Assembly: GCA_013398955.1 (NCBI GenBank)
Contig: VWPU01013476.1
Coordinates: forward strand, 1 to 64,000
From: Callaeas wilsoni
Lineage: Eukaryota; Chordata; Aves; Passeriformes; Callaeidae
Direction of reading: 5' to 3'
DNA: 64,000 nucleotides
Positions 39,701 through 50,900 of this stretch are shown here, one piece after another. The position numbers and the translations under genes are program-made. The number at the start of each line of letters is the position of its first letter. The stretch's first letter is position 1. Below the pieces are notes generated by a model. The model saw nothing but the letters and a program-made list of their open reading frames with translations, did no database searches and had not been told where the DNA came from.

Positions 39701-42700
39701 GATTTTCAAGCAGTGAGTTTTGACACCTGACTTAGCTTGGCTTCTGTCATCAGATTTCCAGGAGTACCTGCTGGGTTGAAGGATGGTTTGATGTGTGCCA
39801 GCTTGAGAGACAAACACGATATGCAACAACACCTCCACACAGTGCAGTTTGTCATTAAACCAAACACTGATCTCATGGTGAGAGCTGTAAGTGTAGTAGT
39901 ACCCTCTTTTCTCTATTCTCTTTTGAGTATAAAATCACGTGGGGTAGTCAGGGGTTTAATATAGCACTGCCAGCTCTTTACCTCATACTCTGTAATTCTG
40001 TAATACAAAGTGGTGGGTGGGGTGTTTCAGTAGCAACTATAAAACATCTGTGCCTGCTTTTGTAAATGAGCTTTTAACAGTTTTTTAGGGAGCATCCATT
40101 ATGGATCAGGAAGACTGGCGTGGTCTGGGCCAGCCCTGGCCTGAGTTAATGCTGACTCCACACAGTTCTAGGTGAGGACTGTCTAGCCTAGTCAGGAATA
40201 ATTGGTAATGCAAGACCTAGTGCTTTTTAATAATACCTGTTTTGTAATTAGCTGGGGTGATCTCTGCTTTGTGCTGTGACGTGGGCACTTCTTTGTTTTA
40301 ACACTAATCTTTTTTTACATAGATGGAAATGAGTAAAGCCAGGAGATTTGGAGCTGAAATTGCCTCTCTGCTAACCAGGTGATGCTGCCTCTTTGCTCAT
40401 CTTGGTGGTTGGGCAGTTCAGCTCGATCCTTGACGTTTTTATCTTTCTAATGGCATTTGGAAAGCGGTGTTGAAGTTTGTCTGTGTGTTGATATGCTTGT
40501 GTTCTTACTGGGTGGGGAGTGTGGAGGTTCTAGATTGTCAGTGCTGGTGGTTCTGTGCCTGGCTTGAGGAGCTGTCACAGCCCAGGTCTTGGCCTGTGAC
40601 TGAAAGTTGTATCTTCTGTCTGGTATGAAAACAGTCAGAGGGGGGGAAAAAGAGCAGCACTGACTTCCAAGGTGGGCATTCTGGTAAAAAAAAAAAAGCC
40701 AAAGTATGTTGGAGGGGAGCAGGAGAGGGGAGCTAGTTTCTAAACAGATCCCAGAAGCTGATGGTGCTTGAAGACTGTATTGAAGTGAAATGCCATCTGC
40801 ACTGACCCAAAAGCTTTGAGTGACTCCAGAGAGCCATTGGCTGTGAGTTAAGAGCAGCAGGCTGGCAAGGCTGGCCCTGCCATTGTAAATCTCTCTTCAT
40901 CTGTTCGTCACTGGGTGCTAAAACTCATTTTTGACTAAAATACAGTATGCAGATCTCTGGCCAGACAGTGCATCTTACTCCTTCCTGACAGCTGCTTAAA
41001 CTTTCTTCAAGATACCAGAGCATGAGAAGGTAAGAGGCTGTTTCCATTGTTTGAATAAGAACTACAACTGATGGAGAGCAACATTTTTTTAATAGTAGGA
41101 CCTGAGAGAGCATCTTTTGAGGGAAGTGGCAGGTTTTGAGTAGCAAACTTCTCTGCTATTACTTCCCGTCGATCTCTTGTGCAGATGGTTGAGCACAAAG
41201 GCTGAGAGGAGATAGCAGGGAGCAGGGGGATGTGGAGGAGAAAGGATCTGTTGGGAGCTCACGAGACTTGGGAAGGTGGTTGGTGGACTTAGGTGTGGAG
41301 AGTGTGTTCACAGTCCCGTTTGCATTGCAGCCATTAACCCTCTGTAGGACAGGGAGTGTTCCTCCAGGCTGTGTTGTCTGGAATGTGGAATGGGCTTGAA
41401 TTGATTATACAGATTTAAAAGCATTTCTGGAGACTCCACTGAACAGCAGTGCTGGTGTTTCTCACTCTAGTGAGGAGTTGTCTTGTTTGTGGAATCAAAA
41501 TGTGCAAAAGCAAACTGACAAAACACCAGGTTGGTTCTCTGGGACACGACCACGTAGCTTAGGAAGCCAGGTGATGATACCTTTTATTCTGCAATGTACT
41601 TGCTCTCTGGTGCCTATGCATTAACACACATACTATGCAATATCAGTCTTTTTTTAAACCAGTTCACTACATTGGGCGAGAAAGGCCTGAGTTTAGCCTT
41701 AATTTTCTTAGCAATTCACAGGAAAGTACTTTAAAAACAGTGACAAACTAAAAGAAGGTGGAAAATGCATAAAGTAAAAGCACAGTCCCAGACTGCTCAC
41801 ATAAGTGTCTTTCTAGCACCAAAACAGCATCCGTGATAGAAGCAGCTACTTGCTGTAATAGTTTCAACTTACGAAAACTGTGTACTAGATAAAATTATAT
41901 TGTGATGTGTAAAAAGTGTATTTTATAGCTTTGGTGACTTAGTTTACTGTTTTGTATATATGAATTTTATAAATCTATTAAAACTTGACTTGTTATACTG
42001 TTCTTTATGGGTTTTATCTTTCAGCGAGAGTCTGAAGTGACATGTTTTCTTTATTAAAAATTTTTCCATGAGAGAGCTGCTTTTTGGACAAATGACAGCG
42101 TGGCCTGTATGGAAGTGCAGCTGTCATGCCATGAAATCTCAGGCTGTAACCTTTAGGTGTCTTCCACTTCTGGCTGGAGTCGTTCTTCTGAGTGTGTCCA
42201 GGAGCTCAGGCTGGTGACACATTAACCTGTGTGAAACTTGGAGCTCGTTCATCTGTGGCATTCCCGGGGCATTAGCACTGATGGGAAGCGGGAGGGGAGG
42301 CACAGCTGGAGTTTGCTTATGTATTTTAAGCTCAGCAAGGGAAGATAATTGGGCCTGTTGAGATGGGAGCACCTGTTAGAGATTCCTCAGTGCTGTGGGG
42401 GATCTGCTAATAAATAGCCATGGGGACTGTGCCTGCTGCTTTCCCAGGGCCAGGCCCCTGTGTTGGAGCACTGCAGGACCTTTGGAGGGTCACCAGTGTC
42501 CCTGTCACACAGCATTGCCATCCCGTGGCAACCAGTGCTGCCAGAACTCGGGCTGCAGTCCTTAGGAATGCCATTAACCTTTCCTCACATTCCCTCACTT
42601 CGAAAGGTCACATCTGGCAGATTTTTGTGGCAAGTCTTGATTGTTTCTTGTGTAAACTATTAATGCCAAGTCAATTCCACTGGCAGTGCACAACTTGAAG

Positions 42701-44323
42701 CACTTCATGGAGCATTTTTTGTCCTTTCTACTAATAATTGGAAATGCAGCACTTCAGCTGCATCGAGTCTTTGGGAATGGCTGACTCTTTGTCCTTGCAG
42801 TTCTGAGCACTTTCAGGTGACACGTATTGCCAGTGTTCTGCATCTCTGAGAACAAGGGCAGACCCCTTGCACGTTCAGTATGCTCTAGTAGAAGGTGCCC
42901 AGGTGTGATCACAAAGTAATCTGAAAAGCTGTCAGCAACAGCAGCAGCTCCAGGGGATCTCTTTGCTCAGCTCTGTGGAGCAAAGTGGCCCTTTTGGAGC
43001 CCAGGTGCTCCTGTGAGATGCCCCTTTTGCAGCTCAGCTGCACAGATGTTGCTCCATAGGAGCACAGCTGCAGCAGTTGGTTCTGCAGGTGGGTTTGTCT
43101 CTTCAGTGCCAGTGAGTGCTTGTGCCCCAGGGAGAGCCTAAACTCCATTTATTAACGTGGAATTACCTTCCCAGGATCAGCACAACTCCCAGTTCAGAAC
43201 CAGAGTATCTCTTCTGCAATTTCAGTAATCCAACACTGAAGATAAAAGGAAAAACATGTCTGTTTCCCCAGGGAGAGGCTGCTCTACAATGCAAAGTATA
43301 GCTCGTATTTTTGCTCAAGTGTACAAGGTGTAAGGTTTGGGGTGGTTATAGCAATATTAAAGTATTCGTTAGAACTCTTTGAGGAGAGAAATTAAATAAA
43401 TCCTTGTGGTTTCTAGCTCCAGCCTGGTATCTCATTATCCTTACAGACCTGGGAGGAAGTTTACTCAGTTGCTAATCCCAAAGTTCTTGCCACTCTTTCC
43501 AAGACTGACTGGCATCTTGGGAAGCTGTGTGGTGTTAAGGCGGGAAGAGTTAATTAGGACGAGTGTTCAGGGATTTTTACCAAAAGTAGCTTTCCCTTAA
43601 AGCCTCAGTTTTGCACAGCAGAGAAAGACTTCAGTGAGAAGTACCATTTTTAGGGGAGAGAGGTGGTCACAGCCACTGTTAAATCACAAAGTGCTGGCTC
43701 ATGCTAATGAAATGTCTGTGGAAGGATTGGTTTTTCCTCTCGCACCCTTGCAAGCTGTTGTAGGCAATTGCACCCCTAACTAGTAAAGAGCATGGGATTT
43801 TTTGTGGTGGGGTTTTTTTTCCTCTGGACCGTTGCTTTGTCTCCGCTCTCCCTTCAGCTACAGCAACTCCTTGTTTTGAGTCTAGGAGTGGAATGTCCTG
43901 CCTGTTTATTCTTGGGAGCAGATACTTGCCTTTATGAGCTCGTAAAGCTATTAAAAGACTGGTTTTTACTATGTTCAGGATTAGACTTTAGAAGTTGCTT
44001 TAAAACAAGTGTCCTTGAGCTTGGGGCAGAAAGGGTGTGACCGAGCTGCTTTGGTGGTGCAGGGTGCTCCAGGTGGCCACAGGATGGTGTGGTTTGGGAG
44101 ATGCTCTGAGCCAGAGGAGTCTGACATTAGGGGTTGTTACATGGAAACCAACAGCAGCTGCAGGAAGGAGGTGCCTGGTTCTGCTGGGGGATCTCCTGAA
44201 GGTGGTCATGTGCAGGATTCATCCTCTGCCTGGCACCACGAGGCACTGCCAGGTCACGAGGCAGAGGAACACAAGCGGTGCCTCGCAGGGCTGCCAGCCA
44301 GAGCCCTGGCTGAGCCCAAGGAG
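36771..44323. other. Intergenic or extended 3' UTR region without a recognised gene
   Basis: No gene is recognised here. The segment holds scattered AATAAA hexamers, two exon-like open segments at 39748-39879 and 40321-40378, and the AT-rich possible 3' end near 41977, faced by a minus-strand AATAAA (complement of 42050-42055). Remaining open frames are short and look random. Confidence 0.7.
41977..41982 (+). terminator. ATTAAA poly(A) signal, distal candidate
   Basis: ATTAAA lies in an AT-rich stretch (about 41870-42020). It has a Pumilio-type TGTATATA at 41953-41960 upstream and T/GT-rich sequence downstream. It could be the distal end of a long GNA12 3' UTR of about 6.6 kb. Confidence 0.3.
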
Positions 44324-44529
44324 CCCTGGGCAGGCTGCTGGCACCGTGTCCCTCTAGGACCTGCTGTCCCTTGCCCCCTGGGCAGGCTGCTGGCACCGTG
44401 TCCCTCTAGGACCTGCTGTCCCTTGAGCCCTGGGCAGGCTGCTGGCACCGTGTCCCTCTGGGACCTGCTGTCCCTTGAGCCCTGGGCAGGCTGCTGGCAC
44501 CGTGTCCCTCTGGGACCTGCTGTCCCTTC
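44324..44529. repeat. 52-bp tandem repeat, four copies
   Basis: Four copies of a 52-bp unit start at 44324, 44376, 44428 and 44480. The unit begins CCCTGGGCAGGCTGCTGGCA, and copies differ at only a few sites (CTCTAGG versus CTCTGGG, and the last two bases). Open frames on both strands here are artefacts of the GC-rich repeat, since 52 is not a multiple of three. Confidence 0.95.
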
Positions 44530-47286
44530 CCATCTGAGTGCCCGGTTCCTTTCCTGGCTCTCTTCTGCCGAAGGCTCTCCAGGCTGGGGCTGAGGTGCTG
44601 CACAGGGAGCACCCAGGTCTCCTGCCCGCTGCCTGCCGCACAGAGGAACTGTTCTTGGACCTTCTGTAACCAACCCCAATCCTGGCTGCTGCGTTGCAAG
44701 TGACTTCTGGGTGCTAGATTTATATATAGAGCACCCTACTCCTTGCTGATGGTTGATCCACAGCTTGACCTTCTAAAGTGACTCCTAATTAGCTCATCTG
44801 TATTTCTGTTTCACAGCTTACTCAGCAGCTTATTAGCTGCAACTTATGTTCCCACACCTTTCCAAGTAGAAGGATCTCCCCAGGAACCTGCTGCTTAAAA
44901 TGCAGGAAATCTTATTTAGGGGCTTACTTCAATTTGGCTTACTGCTCATTCCTGTGTCAGCTCTTTTCTGCCCCCCTGCAGCTCTGGTACACGCAGAGAG
45001 GAGTAGGAATTGTGCCTTTGTGCTTTAGTTCTGGTTATTACCTTCATTTTCGGTGTAACCTCGGCCAGTGCTTTTGTTGCTCTGTGACCCAGGCTGCCTC
45101 CAGTCCTTACTCTGGTGTGGGCTGAGTAGGCTGGGGCAAAGTGCTGCTCACAGACCCTGTGCTTAACCTGCTGGAAACCTTTGCTGGAAACCTTTGCTGG
45201 TGTGAAGAGGAGCCCGTCCACGGGAATGTGTTCACATGCCCAAACTCTGCAGTGGAATATTGCAGGGACCCTCTCCTCCAGCTGCTGAAGGGCTTCCAAG
45301 CATTTTCAGCCACTCTCTGCCTCTCACCGCAAAGCTGCCTCTTGCCTGTGGGCATTGCTTGAGCGGCCCAGGTGAAGCTCTCAGTTGCCATCTCATTTCT
45401 GTCTTACCTGGAGCACTTGTGGACAAGCTGAGCAGGTAAGTGACGGTTCTGGCAGCGGTGGTGTCAAAAATACCCGTTTGCAGTCACAACAGCTCTTCAG
45501 CAGAAATTCCTGCTCTCTCAGCAGCACTGTCGTAAGCCAAGTGTCACAAGAAGTCTCCCATCTGTGACTTCTGCCAGCCCTTCTGTGCCACCCCACTCCT
45601 CTGTTTTGTTTGGAATTTTATGATGGAAAACTGCCTCTGTTCCCTTAGGCAGGATTGTCATCCTGAGCCTCCCTCTGGGAAGTTTCTTAAGTTCAGCCTA
45701 ATAATTCAGTACGGAATCAAGGAAGAGCAAACAAGGCTGCACAGGGAGTAATCTCTTGCTTAAAATAGTACGTGTGTTCAGGCAACAACTGAGCGAGTTC
45801 GGGGGCAGAACTAGGACTTGTAATTCAAGCGGGGGGTTGGTTTGGGAAGTTTCTGCTGCCGGGAAGAATGTCTTGGAAGAGAACCCGTCACCTTTGCGGC
45901 TGCCAGGAGAGGGCGGCAGCAGCGGCTCTGCTGCTCCGCGCCCGCCCCGGTCCAGGCGCGCAGCCTGGAAAAATGTTTCCAGGAATTGGCGTCATCAGTC
46001 CCGGAGCCAAACTCCCTTTCTCTCCCGCTATGAATCATGCGGATGTGAAGTGCTTGTGTTTCCGGAATGCAGCTGAATTTACTGCAAGACCATCTTTGCT
46101 ACTCACCTGCGTGTGTAAATCTCCGGCGTTTTTCCAGTATCTTGCCGTCATCCTTTCGCTTCCTGCTCTAGAATTGCACTGCAGGGTTGGAGGCCTCAGA
46201 GTGCACAGGGCAAGTGCTCCGGAAAGCCAAAGCTGTTGCCTCCTTGGAGGGAAACATCCTCTCCCTTCTCCCAGCCGCACTGGCTCTATTCCTACCTGCT
46301 GGTATTTTTAGACGGGAGAAATCTGGAGCTCGGCCACATTGCCATGGGTTGTGGGAGTGTTATCAATGCTCGGAGCTGAGGGAGCAGGGGATGGAGAGGG
46401 TCAGCCTCCAAAGAACCCATCGGCCTCTTGAGCTCTGGCTATAAATAGCCAGGAGGAACGGAGAGGAACAGCATGCCCTGGCCATGGGAAGGGATGCTCT
46501 GCTGCTCCGGGTGCAAGCCCAGCACCTGGCCCTGCTCAGGGGATGCCTTATGGAGTGGGGAAGAGGAAAGGGCCAGGGTGGTAACTTCCTAAGGCAGAAA
46601 GAGGAATGTATGCATAGTTCCCTCTTTTACATTAATAATCAATGAGTCTGTGAATACTTCCAAAGGTCTCCTCTCCTGTGCCAATCTACAGAGGACGTGA
46701 GTAGTTCCGGCTCACGCTCCAAGCCTGGCTTTGTTTGAACTGAGGCAGCTCTGGAGATCCTCTTGAGAGTCGGCCAAGAGACGATCGTCAGACTAACGCT
46801 GCTCTCTGGGGCAGCCGAGCTGCCAGGGATCTTTCTGCTTTACTCTGTGCCCATCTCCCCCCGACTCATAATGAGAGTCCACCAGCCTGGATTGTGCTCC
46901 TGGGCTCAGCACAACCTCCAGCTGACGGGGCAGTGACTGGAGAACTCTGAGTGTTTGTGAGGGGGAGAGGAGAGAGAGAAATCTCATCTGTGCTTGGGAC
47001 TGACGTGCTAAGCAGACGAGAGCTCTGTGTGTGGGAGAGCTGCCCTGGTTTAATTTGCAACTGTTTGTTCAGATGGCCCAAGCTCCTGTGTGAGCATGTT
47101 CAGTCTTCAGTGGGGACCTGGCTGACCTCTTCCTGGCCCACTTCAGACCAAGAAAATAAAAGCACCTGCATGAGACTTGAGGTGGGTTTGGGGTGGTGGT
47201 GTCACTTAGACCCGCACAGGAAAAACCTTTGGAGAAGAACCAATCGCATCAAAACTGTGTTAGCAATCTCAGAAAACAAAACATCT
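44530..47286. other. Intergenic region downstream of AMZ1
   Basis: There is no recognised gene. A short CpG-rich patch at about 45890-46060 and a MEF2-type CTATAAATAG at 46439-46448 are the only notable items. A 14-bp unit is duplicated near 45168-45200. Confidence 0.7.
46439..46448. promoter_or_regulatory. MEF2-type or TATA-like motif
   Basis: CTATAAATAG fits the MEF2 consensus YTAWWWWTAR exactly. It is embedded in the inverted repeat GGCTATAAATAGCC at 46437-46450. Function is not shown. Confidence 0.3.
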
Positions 47287-47292
47287 TTTATT
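47287..47292 (-). terminator. AATAAA poly(A) signal, candidate for AMZ1
   Basis: TTTATT on the plus strand reads AATAAA on the minus strand, 88 bases after the AMZ1 stop. Downstream on the minus strand comes a T/GT-rich GATGTTTTGTTTTCTGA, the expected downstream element. This implies a short 3' UTR of about 110 bases. Confidence 0.5.
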
Positions 47293-47380
47293 CCTGGGGG
47301 AGTTGCTGTTTTTCTACGACAGCAACAACTTGGGGTGAGGAAGGCTGACGTGAGCAAAGCTGGCCCAAGGCAGCCTCAGC

Positions 47381-47950
47381 CTAATTGTCCTCCCACCGCC
47401 AGCGATGAGGGGATGATTCCCCTTTGGACAGTTTTCTGGAACTCAGCTTCCTCCGCAAGGAGGAAAATTTGTCTCCAAGAACTTTGCGTAGCCCAGTGCT
47501 GTCCCTAGCAAAGGGCAGGTCCTTCCTCATAGCAGGCAGCTGTCCTGTAAACATTTCCCACTTAGCCAGGGCGTCCACAGTCTTGTCCACTTGAGCCAGT
47601 TCCTCCTCAGAGACGTTCCTCTCTAGGGCAGCGATGCACATCTCCAGCCACAGCTCGTAATCCTTGATGGTGTCCGTGGCCTTGGTGTGCCCGGGCAGCC
47701 GGGGCTGGCCCTGCGCCTCCGGCACCGAGCTCGGCTGCTCGTCCTGCTCCAGCTCCGGCGCGATGGAGAGGCCCTGGCTGCAGGTGTCGGGGGTCAGCGG
47801 CTCCGACAGCGAGGTCACAGCCTCGGAGTCGTTCTCGCAGCACATCCCAGAGTCAGAGCTGAACGGGAGGATGTCCTCTGAGGCAGAGAGCTCCGCTGAC
47901 TCCTGCCTTGGCCACGTGGACAGCACCGTCTGTGTCCAAGCATAGAGCTT
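47381..47950 (-). CDS. AMZ1: AMZ1 last coding exon with stop codon
   Basis: This exon encodes residues 315-503 (KLYAWTQ to RWEDN), with stop TAG at 47383-47381. Acceptor is CTCTCCCCACAG. It contains the acidic Ser/Pro-rich region, the conserved KWEMFTGQLPA and the basic C-terminal segment. The plus-strand frames over it are shadows. Confidence 0.95.
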   Translation of the reverse strand, partial: KLYAWTQTVLSTWPRQESAELSASEDILPFSSDSGMCCENDSEAVTSLSEPLTPDTCSQGLSIAPELEQDEQPSSVPEAQGQPRLPGHTKATDTIKDYELWLEMCIAALERNVSEEELAQVDKTVDALAKWEMFTGQLPAMRKDLPFARDSTGLRKVLGDKFSSLRRKLSSRKLSKGESSPHRWRWEDN

Positions 47951-50900
47951 CTGTGGGGAGAGGAGAAAGGTTTCATTGTGGAGGATGAGAGACACCAGTT
48001 ACACATTTCCCAGTGTTTGCCAGGTAAACCTATTTATCTTGGGTGGCTCAGCTGTAGCTGCCACGGTCCTCTCTGCCAGACAATGGGTTCAGACAACTCC
48101 TGGGGACCCTACAAAGCAGGGGCTTTTTCTTGTCCCATTTTCTTGGACTGTGGCAGAGCTGCCTCCAGTCAAATGTGGACTTTATCTGCCCTGTTACTGA
48201 AGGTGGTAGGAGAAAACTGCACCAGATCACTCTCTGCTGTGTGAATGTGGTCTCCAGGAGAGGCAAACCAACGCCTCTCCAGAGGAAACTGTGTCATTAT
48301 AAAAGCTCCTGAGATAGTGGTGAAGAATTGTGTTTCATCATGTTGTTAATGCCTGTGGTAACACGTATTTTATTCCCAAGAACAGCTCTTCCCCTCCCGA
48401 GCTGAAGTGAACAAGTGGGAAGGCTGGCTCCAGGAAAGAATTAATGAAAGGAAAATGTCTGAGACAATTTCCTTTTTAAATACTAGATGCCACAATGAGG
48501 CATATAACGGGTTGCTCCTGGCACATTTATTCTTATCCTTTGGGAAATGAACCGCAGTACTCCAGTCATCCCTGGCTAAAAGGTGATCTCGTCTGCCTTG
48601 TTTACAGTGTTGGGGGTTTTTTGTGTGTGTTTTTCAGTTTTTCACACCCCTCTGGCCTATTTCTTCATCTTTACTTTGTGTAGCTTCCAGTGATCCATTT
48701 CCCAAGCCCCCCGGATGCTCAGCAGTGACAGGATTAGCCTGGGCTGTCCCCATGTTGTGCCAGGCACGGCGCTGGGCGCGTCCCTGCTCAGCTCAGGGGG
48801 AGCCGCAGTGTTGGAGGAGCAGGCAGGAGATTCCCAGCCCTGCACAGCTCCCTTCCCTCACAGCCCCCCGCTGCTCCCTCCCCCTTCCCTCCTCTATTGC
48901 TCTCTCTTCAGGCAAGTGACAGAAAGGATAAAGAGCTCAAATTGAGTGGGTGGGAGAAATCGGCCCTGCTTCTCATTTCAGTCTGAGCATGGAGCCTCGG
49001 GGAAGAATTTCGTTCAGGAATAAAATGGACTCTTTCAGCTTAGTTAATCCACCCTGCCCCCTCCCTCTGGGGCAAGAAAAACTGTAAAGGGACAACTTTT
49101 CTCCTGCCTCGTCCCACCTCCAGCGGCCCTTCCCTCCCTCTGGGTTTATCCAACAAAGGCGGCGCCAGAAGCTGCAGTGGGAGCTGGGCTAGTGGAGGGG
49201 ACAGCAAAGCTACTGGAAAGCTGCAAGCAGCCCAGGACTTTGTAATGGCTCTAAATTCCCAGGAACAGTGAATCTGGGAAGGAATCCCAGTTGCTACTTA
49301 GGCCAATTCCCAAGAATTAAAAAGGCTGTGGAGATGTGGATGTTCCAACAGTACATTTGAGTTATTCAAGGCAAAAAAAAAGGGCATGATCGACTCAGGA
49401 TCACTACCTGAATTCCCAGAATCTCTTCAGTCTCTCATTCTTTGGGTGGCTTGTTCATTTGAACTTTGGGTGGGTTTGAAGGGCTGCAGCCTCTTACGCT
49501 CTCCTGTTTAACCAGGAAGGGATGACCACTGTGTGGGTTTTGTTTACATGCAGGCAAGAGCAGCTAAGTGGGTGTTCACCCCAAGGATGTCACTGAGACC
49601 TGCTGTCTGTGTGTGTGGCCACTGCAAGCTCATCCAGCCACTACATGAGGACAGCCTGGGATGCTGCAGAAGCAGCAGGTGGAAATGTGGAAATGTTGAT
49701 TGTGGTGGGGAAACACCAGGAGAATTAACTTGCTTTCCGTTTTCAACATGACTCATGCTGGAAGAAGCAGCTGGGATGAAAAAATGGAGTGTGTATCGGA
49801 GTGCAACTCGGACTAATAAATTAAAGGGGCTCTTTCTGCTGCATAAGGACTGATTTCCTGCCCCACGTGCTCCTCTGCCTGTAACCACGTCTCAGCTCCA
49901 GATTTGAGCAGTGTTACCTGCTGCTGCCGAGGCACAGCAGGTCTGGCGTTTCCTGTGGTTATTATCAGTGTCTGAAGCTCTTTTGTGGCAGGTGGGGATC
50001 TGTGATATATTTCCAAGAGGAAATGTGACTTCAGACTTGCACTTAACGTGCTTGGCAAGTTAACTTTGCTCTCTGTTACTGTATTGGAATGCTTTCTGCT
50101 CTCTTCTGTCAGGTCCCTTAATTATTTAATTAATCTCTGGCATTTGTCTCCTCTCAACGTTATGGCAAAGCCTCTTACAGAGATTATCACAGCTCTCTTA
50201 CACCAGCTTGTACTGTATCTAGCTGAGCTTTGCCTTCTCGAAGAAGCAGATGTGACATTTGGCAAGTGTATCATTGCTTCAGGTTTGTGTTCCCTGTCAC
50301 CAGAGGATGCTGAGCCAATTACAATCTTCACTGCAGGTGTAAGGGCAAAAATGTTCTAGAAAAGCTTAATGCAGGTGGCAGTTCTGTTCTAGAAAGCACT
50401 GGCTGGATGCTGACAGGCTGGGTGTTTAAATAAAGCAGAATTTATTCCTCTGGTGGTCTGGGCAATTTAGACACCTCTCAGACAGAAGCAGGGACCAAAG
50501 AGCCACAGAGTCAGAGAAGCATTTGGCAGCACCACAGATAAGTAGGAAAACCACAAAAAATGTGTGTTTCCCCACACTCTTTGCCACGCTTCTATGTATC
50601 TGATTCCCCACTGAATGAAACTAGAGGCATCTCCTTTCTCATTCTGCTCATATCTTGTTAAGAATACAACCCACAGACTTTACAACAGGCAGCCGTGGAA
50701 AATCCCACCTCTGAACATGATGTGTGTCATACAGGAATCACAACCGGGGAGATGATGGGTGCTGAGTGAGAATGGTGACATTATTTCTATTCCATCAACC
50801 ATTTAGCTACTGAATCCTGTTTTTTAGACAGCTGAGGTAGAAAACCCTTTCAGGAGCTGAGGGCGTGTTAGCACTGTTCCTGATCTGTCTCAATGTGGTG

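Noticed and set aside
44009..44699. Open frames on both strands up to 194 codons
   Set aside because: They are produced by the 52-bp GC-rich repeat. The unit length is not a multiple of three, so the repeated peptide shifts frame.
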